DNA from: Pelagibacteraceae bacterium AG-325-E23
GTDB taxonomy: Bacteria > Pseudomonadota > Alphaproteobacteria > Pelagibacterales > Pelagibacteraceae
NCBI GenBank assembly: GCA_003282945.1
Contig: QBYG01000011.1
Span: 1 to 41,408, forward strand
Reading direction: 5' to 3'
Length of the DNA: 41,408 bases
Shown piece by piece: positions 16,563 to 25,554 of this stretch. The notes under the pieces are model-generated. The model saw only the letters and a program-made list of their open reading frames with translations. It made no database searches and was not told where the DNA came from. Positions within the stretch are counted from its first letter, which is position 1. Each line of letters opens with the position of its first letter. A program made the position numbers and the translations under genes.

Positions 16563-17465
16563 ATGTCAGTAAAATTAGGTATAGCACCAATTGCTTGGAG
16601 TAATGATGACATGCCTGAGCTAGGCGGAGATACTCCTCTAGAACAATGTTTGTCAGAGGCAAGTCAGGCTGGATTTGTTGGGATTGAATCAGGTGGTAAA
16701 TTCCCAAAAACATCCAAAGAATTATTACCAAAATTAGATAAGTATAACTTAAAATTATGTTCTGGTTGGTATAGCGGAAATCTTAGAAAAAATTCTGTTG
16801 AACAAGAAAAAAATTTAATTCAAGACCAACTTAAATTATTTAAAGATTGTGAAGCTCCATGTATCGTTTTTGCTGAAGTTTTTGGATCAATACAGGGTGA
16901 TCCAACAAAAAAACTTTCCAGTAGACCTAAGATGATGGATCAAGAATGGAAAGATTATTGCGAAAAAATATCTGAACTTGCAAAATATCTTGAAGATGAG
17001 GGTATGCCTTTAGCTTATCACCATCATATGGGAACAGTTGTTGAAACAGAAGAAGAAACAATTAGATTGCTAGAAAATACAGATGATAGTGTAAAATTAA
17101 CTTTAGATACTGGTCATATGTTATTTGCTCAGGGAAATTCAATTAATTTAATTAATAAATTCAAGGAAAGAGTAATCCATATTCACTGCAAAGATATTAG
17201 AGAAGAAGTATTAAAAAAAGCTCTTTCTGAAGATTTAAGTTTTAGGGATGCCTTTTTAGAAGGTGCCTTTACCGTACCTGGTGATGGGTGTATCGACTAT
17301 AAACCTTTGTTTGATATTTTAAAAAAAAATAATTATCAGGGTTGGATTGTTGTGGAGGCTGAACAAGATCCTAAAAAAGCTAATCCACTTGAATATGCTA
17401 TTAAGGGTTACAAATATATTACAGATACTTTAAAGAAATCAAATTTAGAGATTAATAATCTATAA
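16563..17465 (+). CDS. iolE: Inosose dehydratase IolE
   Basis: IolE dehydrates 2-keto-myo-inositol to the cyclohexane-dione that IolD opens. The start MSVKLGIAPIAWSNDDMPEL at 16563 gives 300 residues and matches the family N-terminus; the earlier ATG at 16530 would overlap the divergent gene's start codon. TIM-barrel metal-site residues are in LTLDTGHMLFAQ, HIHCKD and VVEAEQDP. VPGDGCIDY and the early GGDTPLEQCL are also characteristic. Only 31 bases separate it from the divergent oxidoreductase start. Its stop overlaps the convergent hydroxyacid dehydrogenase by six bases. Confidence 0.92.
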   Translation: MSVKLGIAPIAWSNDDMPELGGDTPLEQCLSEASQAGFVGIESGGKFPKTSKELLPKLDKYNLKLCSGWYSGNLRKNSVEQEKNLIQDQLKLFKDCEAPCIVFAEVFGSIQGDPTKKLSSRPKMMDQEWKDYCEKISELAKYLEDEGMPLAYHHHMGTVVETEEETIRLLENTDDSVKLTLDTGHMLFAQGNSINLINKFKERVIHIHCKDIREEVLKKALSEDLSFRDAFLEGAFTVPGDGCIDYKPLFDILKKNNYQGWIVVEAEQDPKKANPLEYAIKGYKYITDTLKKSNLEINNL

Positions 17466-18416
17466 TTTTACTTTTTTACTATCTTTAAGTTTACCATCGA
17501 AAAAATCAAAAATATTTTGAATAGTTTCTTTTGCCATTCTTGTCATGCATTCCTCAGTGAATGCAGCAGCATGAGGGCTTAGGAAAACTTTGTCATTTTT
17601 TAATAGAGGATTATCAGCTTCTGGAGGTTCTACCTCAAATACATCAATTCCTGCTCCAAAAATCAAATTCTCATTTAAGGCTTTATCTAAGTCTTTCTCA
17701 TTAATAATACCGCCTCTTGCAGCGTTAATGATTATACAGTTCTTTTTCATCGTTTTAAGAAGTTCATAATTTATAATATTTTTAGTTTGATCAGTTAAAG
17801 GTATATGGAGTGAGACAGCATCCATATCTTTAATAGCCTCTGCTAAATCTTCAACTTTTTTCCCACCCATTTTGCTTATTGTTTCTGCATCTACAAACGG
17901 ATCATAAACAAAAACGTTCATTTCAAATCCTAAACATCTTTTAATCAATGCTTTACCTATTCTTCCAAATCCAGCTATAAGAATGTTTTTGTCCCAAATC
18001 TCTATAGTTTTTGGTAATTTGTTTCTTTCATTAAATTTTCCACTTTTGACCGAATGGTCATACATACTTTTTCTTTTTGAGATACTTAAAAGCATAAAAA
18101 GAACATGTTCTGCAACTGCTACAGCATTTGCTGTTGCAGTTATTGCTACATCGATATTTCCTTTTTTACAGCTGTTTAAATCAATATTATCGTAACCAAC
18201 TCCATGTCTTGAAATTATTTTAAGGTTTTTTGCATTTTCAATTGCCTCTGCAGGCAATATTGATGTTCTTAAAGAAACTGCATCTGCATCTACAATTTTT
18301 TTTTTCACATTTTCAACGCTTAAATCTTCAACCACTTCATAATTATAGTTACTATTACTTTTTAATAATTCCATACCTTTTTCATGAATAGGTTGGACAA
18401 TGAGAATTTTTTTCAT
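17460..18416 (-). CDS. D-2-hydroxyacid dehydrogenase (short SerA-like form)
   Basis: An NAD-dependent D-isomer 2-hydroxyacid dehydrogenase of 318 residues, without the C-terminal ACT or ASB domains of many SerA enzymes. The Rossmann motif is GFGRIG (149-154). The catalytic triad is Arg234 (NAARGG), Glu263 (VFEVEPP) and His282 (LSPHAAA). SRHGVGYDNIDL (69-80) is the usual substrate-loop sequence. Possible activities include 3-phosphoglycerate, glyoxylate/hydroxypyruvate or sugar-acid conversion. Its place in a catabolic block argues against it being the biosynthetic SerA. It is downstream of the PhyH-like gene on the same strand, 16 bases away. Confidence 0.85.
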   Translation of the reverse strand: MKKILIVQPIHEKGMELLKSNSNYNYEVVEDLSVENVKKKIVDADAVSLRTSILPAEAIENAKNLKIISRHGVGYDNIDLNSCKKGNIDVAITATANAVAVAEHVLFMLLSISKRKSMYDHSVKSGKFNERNKLPKTIEIWDKNILIAGFGRIGKALIKRCLGFEMNVFVYDPFVDAETISKMGGKKVEDLAEAIKDMDAVSLHIPLTDQTKNIINYELLKTMKKNCIIINAARGGIINEKDLDKALNENLIFGAGIDVFEVEPPEADNPLLKNDKVFLSPHAAAFTEECMTRMAKETIQNIFDFFDGKLKDSKKVKL

Positions 18417-18432
18417 AATTTTAAAAAAGAAA

Positions 18433-19413
18433 TTATATTAGTCTAGCAAGATCTCTTTTGCTATTTTTAAATGTCGGAAGTGGATATTTAAATGCATACT
18501 TTCTTGGAATACATTTATTCTTTGCTTTTTCCCACAAAGCAATCCATTGCTTATAGTTGTGGATGGTAATATTTTTTTTGTTTCTACTTCTTACATAAAA
18601 ATTTGGCAAAGGTTTTCTACCAGACGGGGTTCCAGCTCTATTATATCTTAAATCGGCACTAATTCTAAAATCATTAGTTCTGTTAGGCAATGAGCAATGA
18701 ATTGAATGTTTGTGCAAAATTATAATATCACCAACATTAGCCTCCAAAAAAGCTGGTTTGTAATTATCAAGTAATTTACTATCTTTTATTTCAACCTGAC
18801 CTCTATAGCCAGATATATGGTTTAATAATCCCAACTTATTTATTTCTTTTACCGTTATCATACATCCATTTTTTTTAGTAGTTTTAGTAAATGGAATCCA
18901 AACAGTGACCATATCAGTTAGTCTTTGGCCCAAAGTTGATAATACAGCTGCATCTTGATGCCATGGAGTTCTACCTGATAGACCATCATGGATAGAATGT
19001 TTTGGTAATTTTCTCTCTGGTTGTTTAATTCTTGTATTTTGGACTGGATTTGACAAAATTTCCGGCCCTAATAATTTTTCAACCACATCCAAGATTTTTT
19101 TGTGATTTATTAAATTCCACAAAGATTGAGATGCAAAATAATCACTATCTTTCTTCACATGATCTCTAGGAAGTCTAGTATTAAAATACTGATCAAGATC
19201 ATAAATATTTAGCTTTGAAATGTATGTGTATTTTTTCTTAAAGTTATATTTAAAAACCTTTTCTTTCATGTGGTCTGGAGCAAATTTATGAACTAAATTG
19301 TCCATTACATATTCCATGTCATTTAAAATTGGTTTTAAGTCTTTATTGAAATTAAGAACATTCTTTACCCTTAAGTAACCATCTCTATCTAAAATGCTCC
19401 TTAATTTAGTCAT
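18433..19413 (-). CDS. Phytanoyl-CoA dioxygenase-family protein
   Basis: A 326-residue Fe(II)/2-oxoglutarate oxygenase-fold protein. The metal facial triad is visible as His152/Asp154 in TPWHQDAAV and His239 in SIHCSLPN. Arg250 (DFRISADLRY) is placed to hold 2-oxoglutarate, so the site looks intact. The family hydroxylates very varied small molecules (acyl-CoA, ectoine, halogenation scaffolds, phosphonates), so the substrate cannot be read from the motifs. It lies 20 bases after the ketopantoate-reductase-like gene and before a hydroxyacid dehydrogenase, forming a three-gene minus-strand set. Confidence 0.85.
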   Translation of the reverse strand: MTKLRSILDRDGYLRVKNVLNFNKDLKPILNDMEYVMDNLVHKFAPDHMKEKVFKYNFKKKYTYISKLNIYDLDQYFNTRLPRDHVKKDSDYFASQSLWNLINHKKILDVVEKLLGPEILSNPVQNTRIKQPERKLPKHSIHDGLSGRTPWHQDAAVLSTLGQRLTDMVTVWIPFTKTTKKNGCMITVKEINKLGLLNHISGYRGQVEIKDSKLLDNYKPAFLEANVGDIIILHKHSIHCSLPNRTNDFRISADLRYNRAGTPSGRKPLPNFYVRSRNKKNITIHNYKQWIALWEKAKNKCIPRKYAFKYPLPTFKNSKRDLARLI

Positions 19414-19433
19414 AGTTTGCTAATTATCAGAAT

Positions 19434-20378
19434 TTAACTGTACATCCCTTCTTTTACTTTAATCATTTTGTACATTAGGTCATTCAAGGGTGTAGCTATT
19501 CCATGTTTTTTTCCTATTTTTGATACAGCGCCACTTATGAAATCAATTTCAGTTTTTCTTTTATAAATCACATCAAAAGCCATTGATGATTTATTTGTTT
19601 GTTTTGAATCAACAATCTTATTAAACATGAATAAACACTCATCCTCTGAAACATCAACACCATCTGCTAAAGCAACATCTCTTGTTTCTAAAATTATCTC
19701 TTTGCCTAAACTTCTCGAGACGTCGTTGGCATTATTATTTATGTAAAGATCAGTGTGATGCAGATCAAAAATAGCCGAAAGTGGACCTATTGCGGTTAAT
19801 GCAAAAAGTTTCATCCATTTTCTTTTTTTTACATCCTCAGCTGCAATCATTTCTAAATTATGAGCAGTAAATGTGTCTGCAATTTCAGTTATTCTATCTG
19901 TTATCCCACCATCATATTCTCCAATCCAAGAGGGTAGAGCTGCATGATTCATAATATGACCAGGGCCTAAGATATTTGATGCTTGAGTTGTTGTTCCACC
20001 AATTACTTTTTCGTCACCAACTATACTTTTAATTATTGCCTCATGTCCAATTCCATTTTGAAAAGACATAAAAACTGTCTTATCGTTAATAATGTTTTTT
20101 ATACTTTTTAATGCAGGCTCTAAAGCTGTTGCTTTACACATGACTATCACAGCATCAACTTTTCCTAATGTAGATGGATCTGATGTTGCTGGTACTTTTA
20201 TAAATCTATCACCACCATGACCATCCATTTTTAGACCATTTTTATTTATTTCATCAACGTGCTCTTTCCAAACATCAATGAGCATTACATTTAGACCTTT
20301 TTCAGCAAGAAGGCCTCCAAATAGACATCCCATTGCTCCCGCTCCAAGAACTGCAATTTTTAAATCTTTATTATTCAT
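19434..20378 (-). CDS. Ketopantoate reductase-family protein (ApbA/PanE-like)
   Basis: A 314-residue NADPH-dependent reductase with the dinucleotide motif VLGAGAMGCLFGG near residue 10. Further conserved blocks are VIVMCKAT, FMSFQNGIGHE, VIGGTTTQAS, a KKRKWMKLFAL lysine block near 190, and an SSMAFDVIYKRKTEIDFISG helix. PanE makes pantoate, but paralogues that reduce other 2-oxo acids are common, and its place at the head of a three-gene catabolic set suggests such a role. No panB or panC is nearby. It is divergent from the DUF1907 gene. Confidence 0.85.
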   Translation of the reverse strand: MNNKDLKIAVLGAGAMGCLFGGLLAEKGLNVMLIDVWKEHVDEINKNGLKMDGHGGDRFIKVPATSDPSTLGKVDAVIVMCKATALEPALKSIKNIINDKTVFMSFQNGIGHEAIIKSIVGDEKVIGGTTTQASNILGPGHIMNHAALPSWIGEYDGGITDRITEIADTFTAHNLEMIAAEDVKKRKWMKLFALTAIGPLSAIFDLHHTDLYINNNANDVSRSLGKEIILETRDVALADGVDVSEDECLFMFNKIVDSKQTNKSSMAFDVIYKRKTEIDFISGAVSKIGKKHGIATPLNDLMYKMIKVKEGMYS

Positions 20379-20441
20379 TTTTAAGAGACAAATATATTAA
20401 TGTATAGAAATTATGCAATATATTATGTAACTAATTTATAT

Positions 20442-21410
20442 ATGGAATTAAAAATAGAAAAAGGAATTTTTAAAAAATTCGAGTTTGAAGAAATAACAAG
20501 TGCATTGCAAGTTGGATTGTCAAAAAATTTTGAAAGTGTCACAGCAAAGATAGTTGATTGTCCAAATTTAAGAGATTGGAATTGTCCATCAGAAGGAATG
20601 AGTGGCAACCAAAGAATAATTGATGTTGGAGGAGAACCGTATATGCACGATCCTAAATATATTGGTGCTGAATTCGATTACGCAGAAATATCAAAATTGA
20701 TTGGGTCAGAGAAATCATATGCGCTTGGCGCAGGCTCTGGAGCAATGTCTTGTCTTGATGGTCACTGCGGTGAATTGGTTATAAACGAAAACTTAATAAC
20801 GAAGGAGTATAGATCTTTAATAGCAAGGGTAGGTACAGATAAAAAATGTATTGTAGAGGACTATAATGACAGTAAACATGGTGGACTTGGTAATGTTTAT
20901 TATTCAGACGGTGTTAAGGGTAAAGTTATTTATTTAAAGATAAAGAAAAGAATTGGAAAACAAGGCTCATTGCCTCAAGCAATCAGAGCAGCACTTTCAG
21001 AAAATTTAAAAATATTTAACAACGATCATATCGCTTTAGCTGGTGTATTTAGAGTTTTAAATGGAAAAATAAGATCACATGTTCAACCAGATTATAAGGA
21101 TATAAAACATGAATACTACGATCCAAAATTAATGAAATGTACAAAAGATTTTCTTCAATTTTATGAGCCAGTAGGGCCAAAATTACAATGTTATACCGTT
21201 TTATGGACAGGAGATCCAATGGGTGGAGAATTAAATCTAAGAGAGTCTGGAGAGCATACACATTTTCATTCATACGAACATAAAAATGATGCAGGACATT
21301 ATCATTTTGATGTGACACCAGACGAGATAGAATACGAAGGATATTTTAATACCGCACAAGAAGTTCACAGAGTAAATAATATTTACAAAGAATTAGCTGC
21401 GAAAAATTAA
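20442..21410 (+). CDS. DUF1907 / C11orf54-like zinc ester hydrolase
   Basis: I place the start at MELKIEKGIF (20442, 322 residues); an in-frame ATG at 20400 would add a non-conserved stretch. The protein resembles human C11orf54/PTD012, whose structure has a zinc held by an H-x-H-x9-H motif, with weak esterase activity. Here the motif is HFH...H at His274, His276 and His286. The segments GAGSGAMSCLDGHCGEL and RVLNGKIRSHVQPDY are also family-like. The bacterial function is not established. Its surroundings (sugar dehydrogenases, aldolase, aldehyde dehydrogenase) raise the possibility of a lactonase; that is inference. Confidence 0.8.
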   Translation: MELKIEKGIFKKFEFEEITSALQVGLSKNFESVTAKIVDCPNLRDWNCPSEGMSGNQRIIDVGGEPYMHDPKYIGAEFDYAEISKLIGSEKSYALGAGSGAMSCLDGHCGELVINENLITKEYRSLIARVGTDKKCIVEDYNDSKHGGLGNVYYSDGVKGKVIYLKIKKRIGKQGSLPQAIRAALSENLKIFNNDHIALAGVFRVLNGKIRSHVQPDYKDIKHEYYDPKLMKCTKDFLQFYEPVGPKLQCYTVLWTGDPMGGELNLRESGEHTHFHSYEHKNDAGHYHFDVTPDEIEYEGYFNTAQEVHRVNNIYKELAAKN

Positions 21411-21411
21411 T

Positions 21412-22203
21412 TTAGTAAGTTTCAGACTCTTTTTTGCTTATTGAGCCTTTCATTTTTTCTACAATTGCCTTAGCACCAGCGCTCATTGCCCTTTGATCTG
21501 CTCCAATAGTTACAAAGTTAAATCCTTTATCGATCATTTTTTGTGCATACTCAGGTGTTCCATTATGAATTCCTGCAAAAATATTATTTTTTTTGGCATG
21601 CTCTAAAATTCTAAGAATTTCAGAATATGCCTTTGTATCTTCTGGTCTATCAAATCCAGGCTTTTCTCCAATTGCTAAACTTAAGTCAGCTGGGCCAATA
21701 TATATTCCATCTACACCATCTGTAGACATAATCTCATCTAATTTATCTAATGACTCTTTTGTTTCAATCATAGCTAATTTTAAAATTGCATCATTTGCAT
21801 GGTCGGCATAATCAGCTCCACCATAAATCAATCCTCTAACAGGACCAAAACTTCTATATCCTCTCGGAGGATACATGCATGCTTGTACAAATTTTTCTGC
21901 CTCTTCTTTATTACTAACCATAGGACATATAATTCCATAACAACCAGCGTCTAAAATTTTCATGATTTGGCCTGGTTCATTCCAATTTACTCTTGCAAGA
22001 GGAGTTACATCAGTTGATGAAATAGTTTGAAGCATTGGGAGTGCATTTGTGTAATCAACAAGTCCATGCTGCATATCTACAGTTAGAGAATCCCAACCTT
22101 GATGTGCCATAACTTCTGCTGATACAGTACTTGGTATTTGTAACCAACCATTTACAACAGGCTTACCTTCATTCATCATTTGTTTGACTTTATTTTTTCT
22201 CAT
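21412..22203 (-). CDS. HpcH/HpaI-family class II aldolase
   Basis: A 263-residue metal-dependent pyruvate-type aldolase. DMQHG (43-47) carries the catalytic Asp/His pair and Arg71 (LARVNW) binds pyruvate. Glu147 (MIETKE) and Asp173 (IGPADLS) are metal ligands, and YPPRGYRSFGP is the conserved loop. Family members cleave 2-keto-3-deoxy-sugar acids or 4-hydroxy-2-oxo acids to pyruvate or oxaloacetate plus an aldehyde. Its ATG overlaps the last base of the upstream aldehyde dehydrogenase gene, so the aldehyde product is probably oxidised by that enzyme. The convergent DUF1907 gene ends one base away. Confidence 0.9.
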   Translation of the reverse strand: MRKNKVKQMMNEGKPVVNGWLQIPSTVSAEVMAHQGWDSLTVDMQHGLVDYTNALPMLQTISSTDVTPLARVNWNEPGQIMKILDAGCYGIICPMVSNKEEAEKFVQACMYPPRGYRSFGPVRGLIYGGADYADHANDAILKLAMIETKESLDKLDEIMSTDGVDGIYIGPADLSLAIGEKPGFDRPEDTKAYSEILRILEHAKKNNIFAGIHNGTPEYAQKMIDKGFNFVTIGADQRAMSAGAKAIVEKMKGSISKKESETY

Positions 22204-23645
22204 TAATAATTGAGACCGAAGTGAGTATACTTAACGTTCAAGTAATCTTTGATAGCCATAGAACCACCTTCTCTTCCATAGCCTGTTTGTTTTATTCCTC
22301 CAAAAGGAACTTCAGCAAAAGCAATTGTTGGATGGTTTACAGCGCATGTTCCAGTTTCCATTTTTTCTGAGACTTTATGCGCTTTTTCTAAGGAATTTGT
22401 GTAGATATAGCTTGCTAAACCGAGGTCATTATCATTAGCTCGCTTAACAACTTCATCTGTGTCTTTAAAAGTAAGCAATGGAACTAAAGGTCCAAATGGC
22501 TCTTCTTTAGCAATTGTAAAATTATCTTTAACATTATCAAATATTGTTGGTTCGTAAAAATACCCTTTATTAAAACCAGCCGGTCTTTTTCCACCACATA
22601 AAACTGTTGCGCCCTCATTTTTAGTTTTTTCTACTAACGCCTCTATTTCATTTAATCTTTTTTCTGTTGTTAAAGGTCCTAGAATTGTATCTTCATCCAT
22701 TCCGTTACCAACTTTAAGTTTAGTGACTTTTTCAACTAAAGTTTTAGCAAATTCATCTTTTTTACTTTCATGAATATAAAATCTCGCAGGCGATATACAA
22801 ACTTGACCATTATTTCTAAATTTAGCAGTGATTGCCATATCAGTTACTTTGTTTATATCTACATCGTCAAAAACAATAAAAGGTGAATGACCACTTAACT
22901 CCATTGTAACTCTTTGCACTTTTTCAGCAGCTTGTTTTAAAATTAGTTTTCCAACTCTTGTTGAACCAGTTATAGAAACTTTTTTCACTATGTCAGATGA
23001 TATTAATTGAGATGAGATTTTAGCTGGATCACCAGATAATAAATTTACTACTCCTGGAGGAACGCCCGCATCATTTATAATATTCATAAGCTCCATTACA
23101 CTACCTGGAGTAATCACATCAGGCTTACAAATTACCGAACATCCTGCAGCTAAAGCAGTAGAAATTTTTCTTGAGGATAAAACTATTGGAAAGTTCCATG
23201 GTATTAATCCAGCAACAACCCCAACAGGTTCATATTTAACATACATCCTCGTATGTTCAAATCTACTTTCGACTATTTGACCATAAATTCTTTTTGTTTC
23301 TTCAGAGTTCCATTCAAAAATATCTGCAGCTCCTCCAACCTCTCCTTTTGCTTCTGATAGTGGCTTTCCAACTTCTAATGTGAGCCACTTAGCTAAGACA
23401 TCTGTTCTCTCTCTCATTAGATCGGCAATTTTTCTTATTATTTTTGATCTTTGCCAAGGTGGAGTATTTCTCCAAACTTCTAGACCTTTTTCTGCAGACT
23501 TAAGTGCTTTGTTTACATCTTCTTCACCTGCTTTAGACGCCTTACCTAAAACTTCTTCTGTTGCAGGATTTAAAACATCATAAGTTTCATTATTTTGTGA
23601 TGCTTGCCATTTGCCATCAATGAATTGTCCAAATTTGCTATACAT
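22203..23645 (-). CDS. NAD(P)-dependent aldehyde dehydrogenase (semialdehyde type)
   Basis: A 480-residue ALDH-superfamily enzyme with an intact active site: Asn151 (PWNFP), Lys174 (ICKPD), Glu249 (MELSGHSPFIV) and nucleophile Cys283 (NNGQVCISPAR). The usual ELGG reads ELSG. The sequence is GabD/ketoglutarate-semialdehyde dehydrogenase-like rather than the CoA-acylating methylmalonate-semialdehyde type (IolA), as it lacks that family's fingerprint. It is joined to the HpcH/HpaI aldolase by a one-base overlap, suggesting oxidation of succinate, malonate or tartronate semialdehyde or glycolaldehyde. It is divergent from iolD over 55 bases. Confidence 0.9.
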   Translation of the reverse strand: MYSKFGQFIDGKWQASQNNETYDVLNPATEEVLGKASKAGEEDVNKALKSAEKGLEVWRNTPPWQRSKIIRKIADLMRERTDVLAKWLTLEVGKPLSEAKGEVGGAADIFEWNSEETKRIYGQIVESRFEHTRMYVKYEPVGVVAGLIPWNFPIVLSSRKISTALAAGCSVICKPDVITPGSVMELMNIINDAGVPPGVVNLLSGDPAKISSQLISSDIVKKVSITGSTRVGKLILKQAAEKVQRVTMELSGHSPFIVFDDVDINKVTDMAITAKFRNNGQVCISPARFYIHESKKDEFAKTLVEKVTKLKVGNGMDEDTILGPLTTEKRLNEIEALVEKTKNEGATVLCGGKRPAGFNKGYFYEPTIFDNVKDNFTIAKEEPFGPLVPLLTFKDTDEVVKRANDNDLGLASYIYTNSLEKAHKVSEKMETGTCAVNHPTIAFAEVPFGGIKQTGYGREGGSMAIKDYLNVKYTHFGLNY

Positions 23646-23700
23646 AATTTTTATTTTGTGGTTTATTAGTTGAATATTTGAGGAGAATATAACTAGAAAA

Positions 23701-25545
23701 ATGAGAAAAATAAAGCTTACTTGCGCGCATGCATTGGTTAAACATTTAATCGCTCAGAAAGTCTATATTGATGGTCAAGTTAAGCCTTTGTTTCCTGGTG
23801 TATTCGGTATATTTGGGCATGGAAATGTCGCCTGTCTAGGACAAGCACTAGAGGAAAATAAAGATCAACTTCCAACATACAGGGGTCATCACGAACAAAA
23901 TATGGCTTTAACAGGTGTTGCTTATGCAAGGGCTAAAAGAAGAAAGCAAATTTTTATTGCAACAAGTTCGGTTGGACCAGGATCTACAAACCTAGTTACA
24001 GCATCAGCTGTAGCAATGAGTAATAGATTGCCAATCTTATTTTTACCTGGAGACACTTACGCAAATAGAATGCCAGATCCAGTTTTGCAACAGGTTGAAC
24101 ACTTTTCAAATCCGGGAATGACAGCTAACGACTCATTTAAACCAGTTACAAAATATTTTGATAGAATTACAAGACCAGAGCAAATATTACAGTCACTCCC
24201 TCAAGCAATTCAAACTATGTTAGATCCAGCAGAGTGCGGACCTGCATGTTTATCTTTGTGCCAAGATGTACAAGGTGAAACTTTTGATTATCCTGAGGAA
24301 TTTTTTAAAGAAAGAATTCATAATATTAGAAGACCTAGACCTGACGATTTTCAAATCAAACAAGCAGTTGAAAAAATTAAAAATTCGAAAAAACCTATTA
24401 TAATTTCTGGAGGTGGAGTATTTTATTCTGATGCCATGGATGAGTTAGGCAATTTTGCAATTAAACATAATATACCAGTAACCCAAACAGTTATGGGATA
24501 CTCAACAATGAAAAAAGATCATTCTCATTTTGTAGGACCAATAGGTGGCCTTGGTGGCAAGGCAGCAAATAACTTGGCAAAAGAAACTGATTTAGCAATT
24601 TGCATAGGAACTAAGCTTGCAGATTTTACAACCGGCTCGTGGGCTAATTTTGAAAATCCTGAATTTAAATTAGTTTCAATTAATATAGCAAGACATGATG
24701 CCAACAAACATTTAGCAGAAGCAGTTATAGGTGACGCAAAAGTTTCCTTAACAGAATTATCTAACGCTATTGGGGATTGGAAATCATCTGATAGCTGGCA
24801 TAAAAAATCACAAATCGAGTTAAAATCTTGGAATGAATATGTGGATAAAGAGAGTGGTCCAACAAATCAAGAATTACCAAGTTATGCTCATGCTGTTGGA
24901 GCAATTTATAGAAATTCAGATCCAACTGATATAGCTGTTACAGCAGCTGGAGGTTTGGTCGGAGAAGTTGTTCAAGTTTGGCGTCCAAAAGAGTTAAATA
25001 CTCATGAAACGGAGTGGGGATTTAGTTGCATGAGTTATGAAATTTCTGGTGCTCTTGGTATAAAAATGGCCAATCCTGATAAAGACGTAATTGCTTTTGT
25101 TGGAGATGGATCATACCTACTTAACAATTCAGATATATATTCTTCAGTAATTACTAATAATAAATTAATAATCATTGTATGTGATAATGGAGGTCATGCT
25201 GTTATAAATAGACTTCAATTGTTCAAGGGTGGAAAAGAATTTAATTGTTTGTTTAATTCCTCAAATATTCAAAACTCCAAAGAAGTAAATTTCGCTCAAC
25301 ATGCAGCAAGCATGGGAGCAAAATCAGAACATGTTTCTAGTATTTCAGAATTAGAAGAAGCATTTAAAAGAGCTAAACAATCAGATGTAACTTATGTTAT
25401 ATCAATTAAAACACATAGTTATGAATGGCTTGAAGGATCTGCTTATTGGGAAAGCCCTACGCTTGAAATACCAACATCAAAAGAAAATGAGGAAGCATTA
25501 AAACTCCACAAAGAAGGAAAATCAAAACAGAGACAAGGTGTTTAA
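23701..25545 (+). CDS. iolD: Trihydroxycyclohexane-dione hydrolase IolD
   Basis: IolD is a thiamine-diphosphate enzyme that opens the ring of 3D-(3,5/4)-trihydroxycyclohexane-1,2-dione to 5-deoxyglucuronate. At 614 residues it has the N-terminal GVFGIFGHGNVACLGQAL block, the cofactor-activating Glu65 (RGHHEQNMALTG), and a GDGS start of the ThDP motif near 467. IIIVCDNGGHAVINRLQ and HSYEWLEGSAYWES complete the family pattern. No Shine-Dalgarno is at normal distance: GGAG lies 15 bases upstream of the ATG. It leads a run of plus-strand genes, with a Gfo/Idh enzyme nine bases downstream. Confidence 0.94.
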   Translation: MRKIKLTCAHALVKHLIAQKVYIDGQVKPLFPGVFGIFGHGNVACLGQALEENKDQLPTYRGHHEQNMALTGVAYARAKRRKQIFIATSSVGPGSTNLVTASAVAMSNRLPILFLPGDTYANRMPDPVLQQVEHFSNPGMTANDSFKPVTKYFDRITRPEQILQSLPQAIQTMLDPAECGPACLSLCQDVQGETFDYPEEFFKERIHNIRRPRPDDFQIKQAVEKIKNSKKPIIISGGGVFYSDAMDELGNFAIKHNIPVTQTVMGYSTMKKDHSHFVGPIGGLGGKAANNLAKETDLAICIGTKLADFTTGSWANFENPEFKLVSINIARHDANKHLAEAVIGDAKVSLTELSNAIGDWKSSDSWHKKSQIELKSWNEYVDKESGPTNQELPSYAHAVGAIYRNSDPTDIAVTAAGGLVGEVVQVWRPKELNTHETEWGFSCMSYEISGALGIKMANPDKDVIAFVGDGSYLLNNSDIYSSVITNNKLIIIVCDNGGHAVINRLQLFKGGKEFNCLFNSSNIQNSKEVNFAQHAASMGAKSEHVSSISELEEAFKRAKQSDVTYVISIKTHSYEWLEGSAYWESPTLEIPTSKENEEALKLHKEGKSKQRQGV

Positions 25546-25554
25546 AAACTTTAT

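Noticed and set aside
16532-16612. N-terminal extension of the oxidoreductase to the ATG at 16612
   Set aside because: The extra 27 residues are the antisense of the iolE start region and unlike the family; the internal ATG at 16531 fits the Rossmann N-terminus.
17460-18416. Calling this hydroxyacid dehydrogenase serA
   Set aside because: Motifs are shared by many D-2-hydroxyacid dehydrogenases, the protein is short with no ACT domain, and the context is catabolic.
19434-20378. Calling this gene panE for pantothenate synthesis
   Set aside because: The family fits, but paralogues with other substrates are common and no other pantothenate gene is nearby.
22203-23645. Calling the aldehyde dehydrogenase iolA/mmsA because of the inositol context
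   Set aside because: The sequence is of the GabD-like semialdehyde class and lacks the pattern I associate with CoA-acylating methylmalonate-semialdehyde dehydrogenases.
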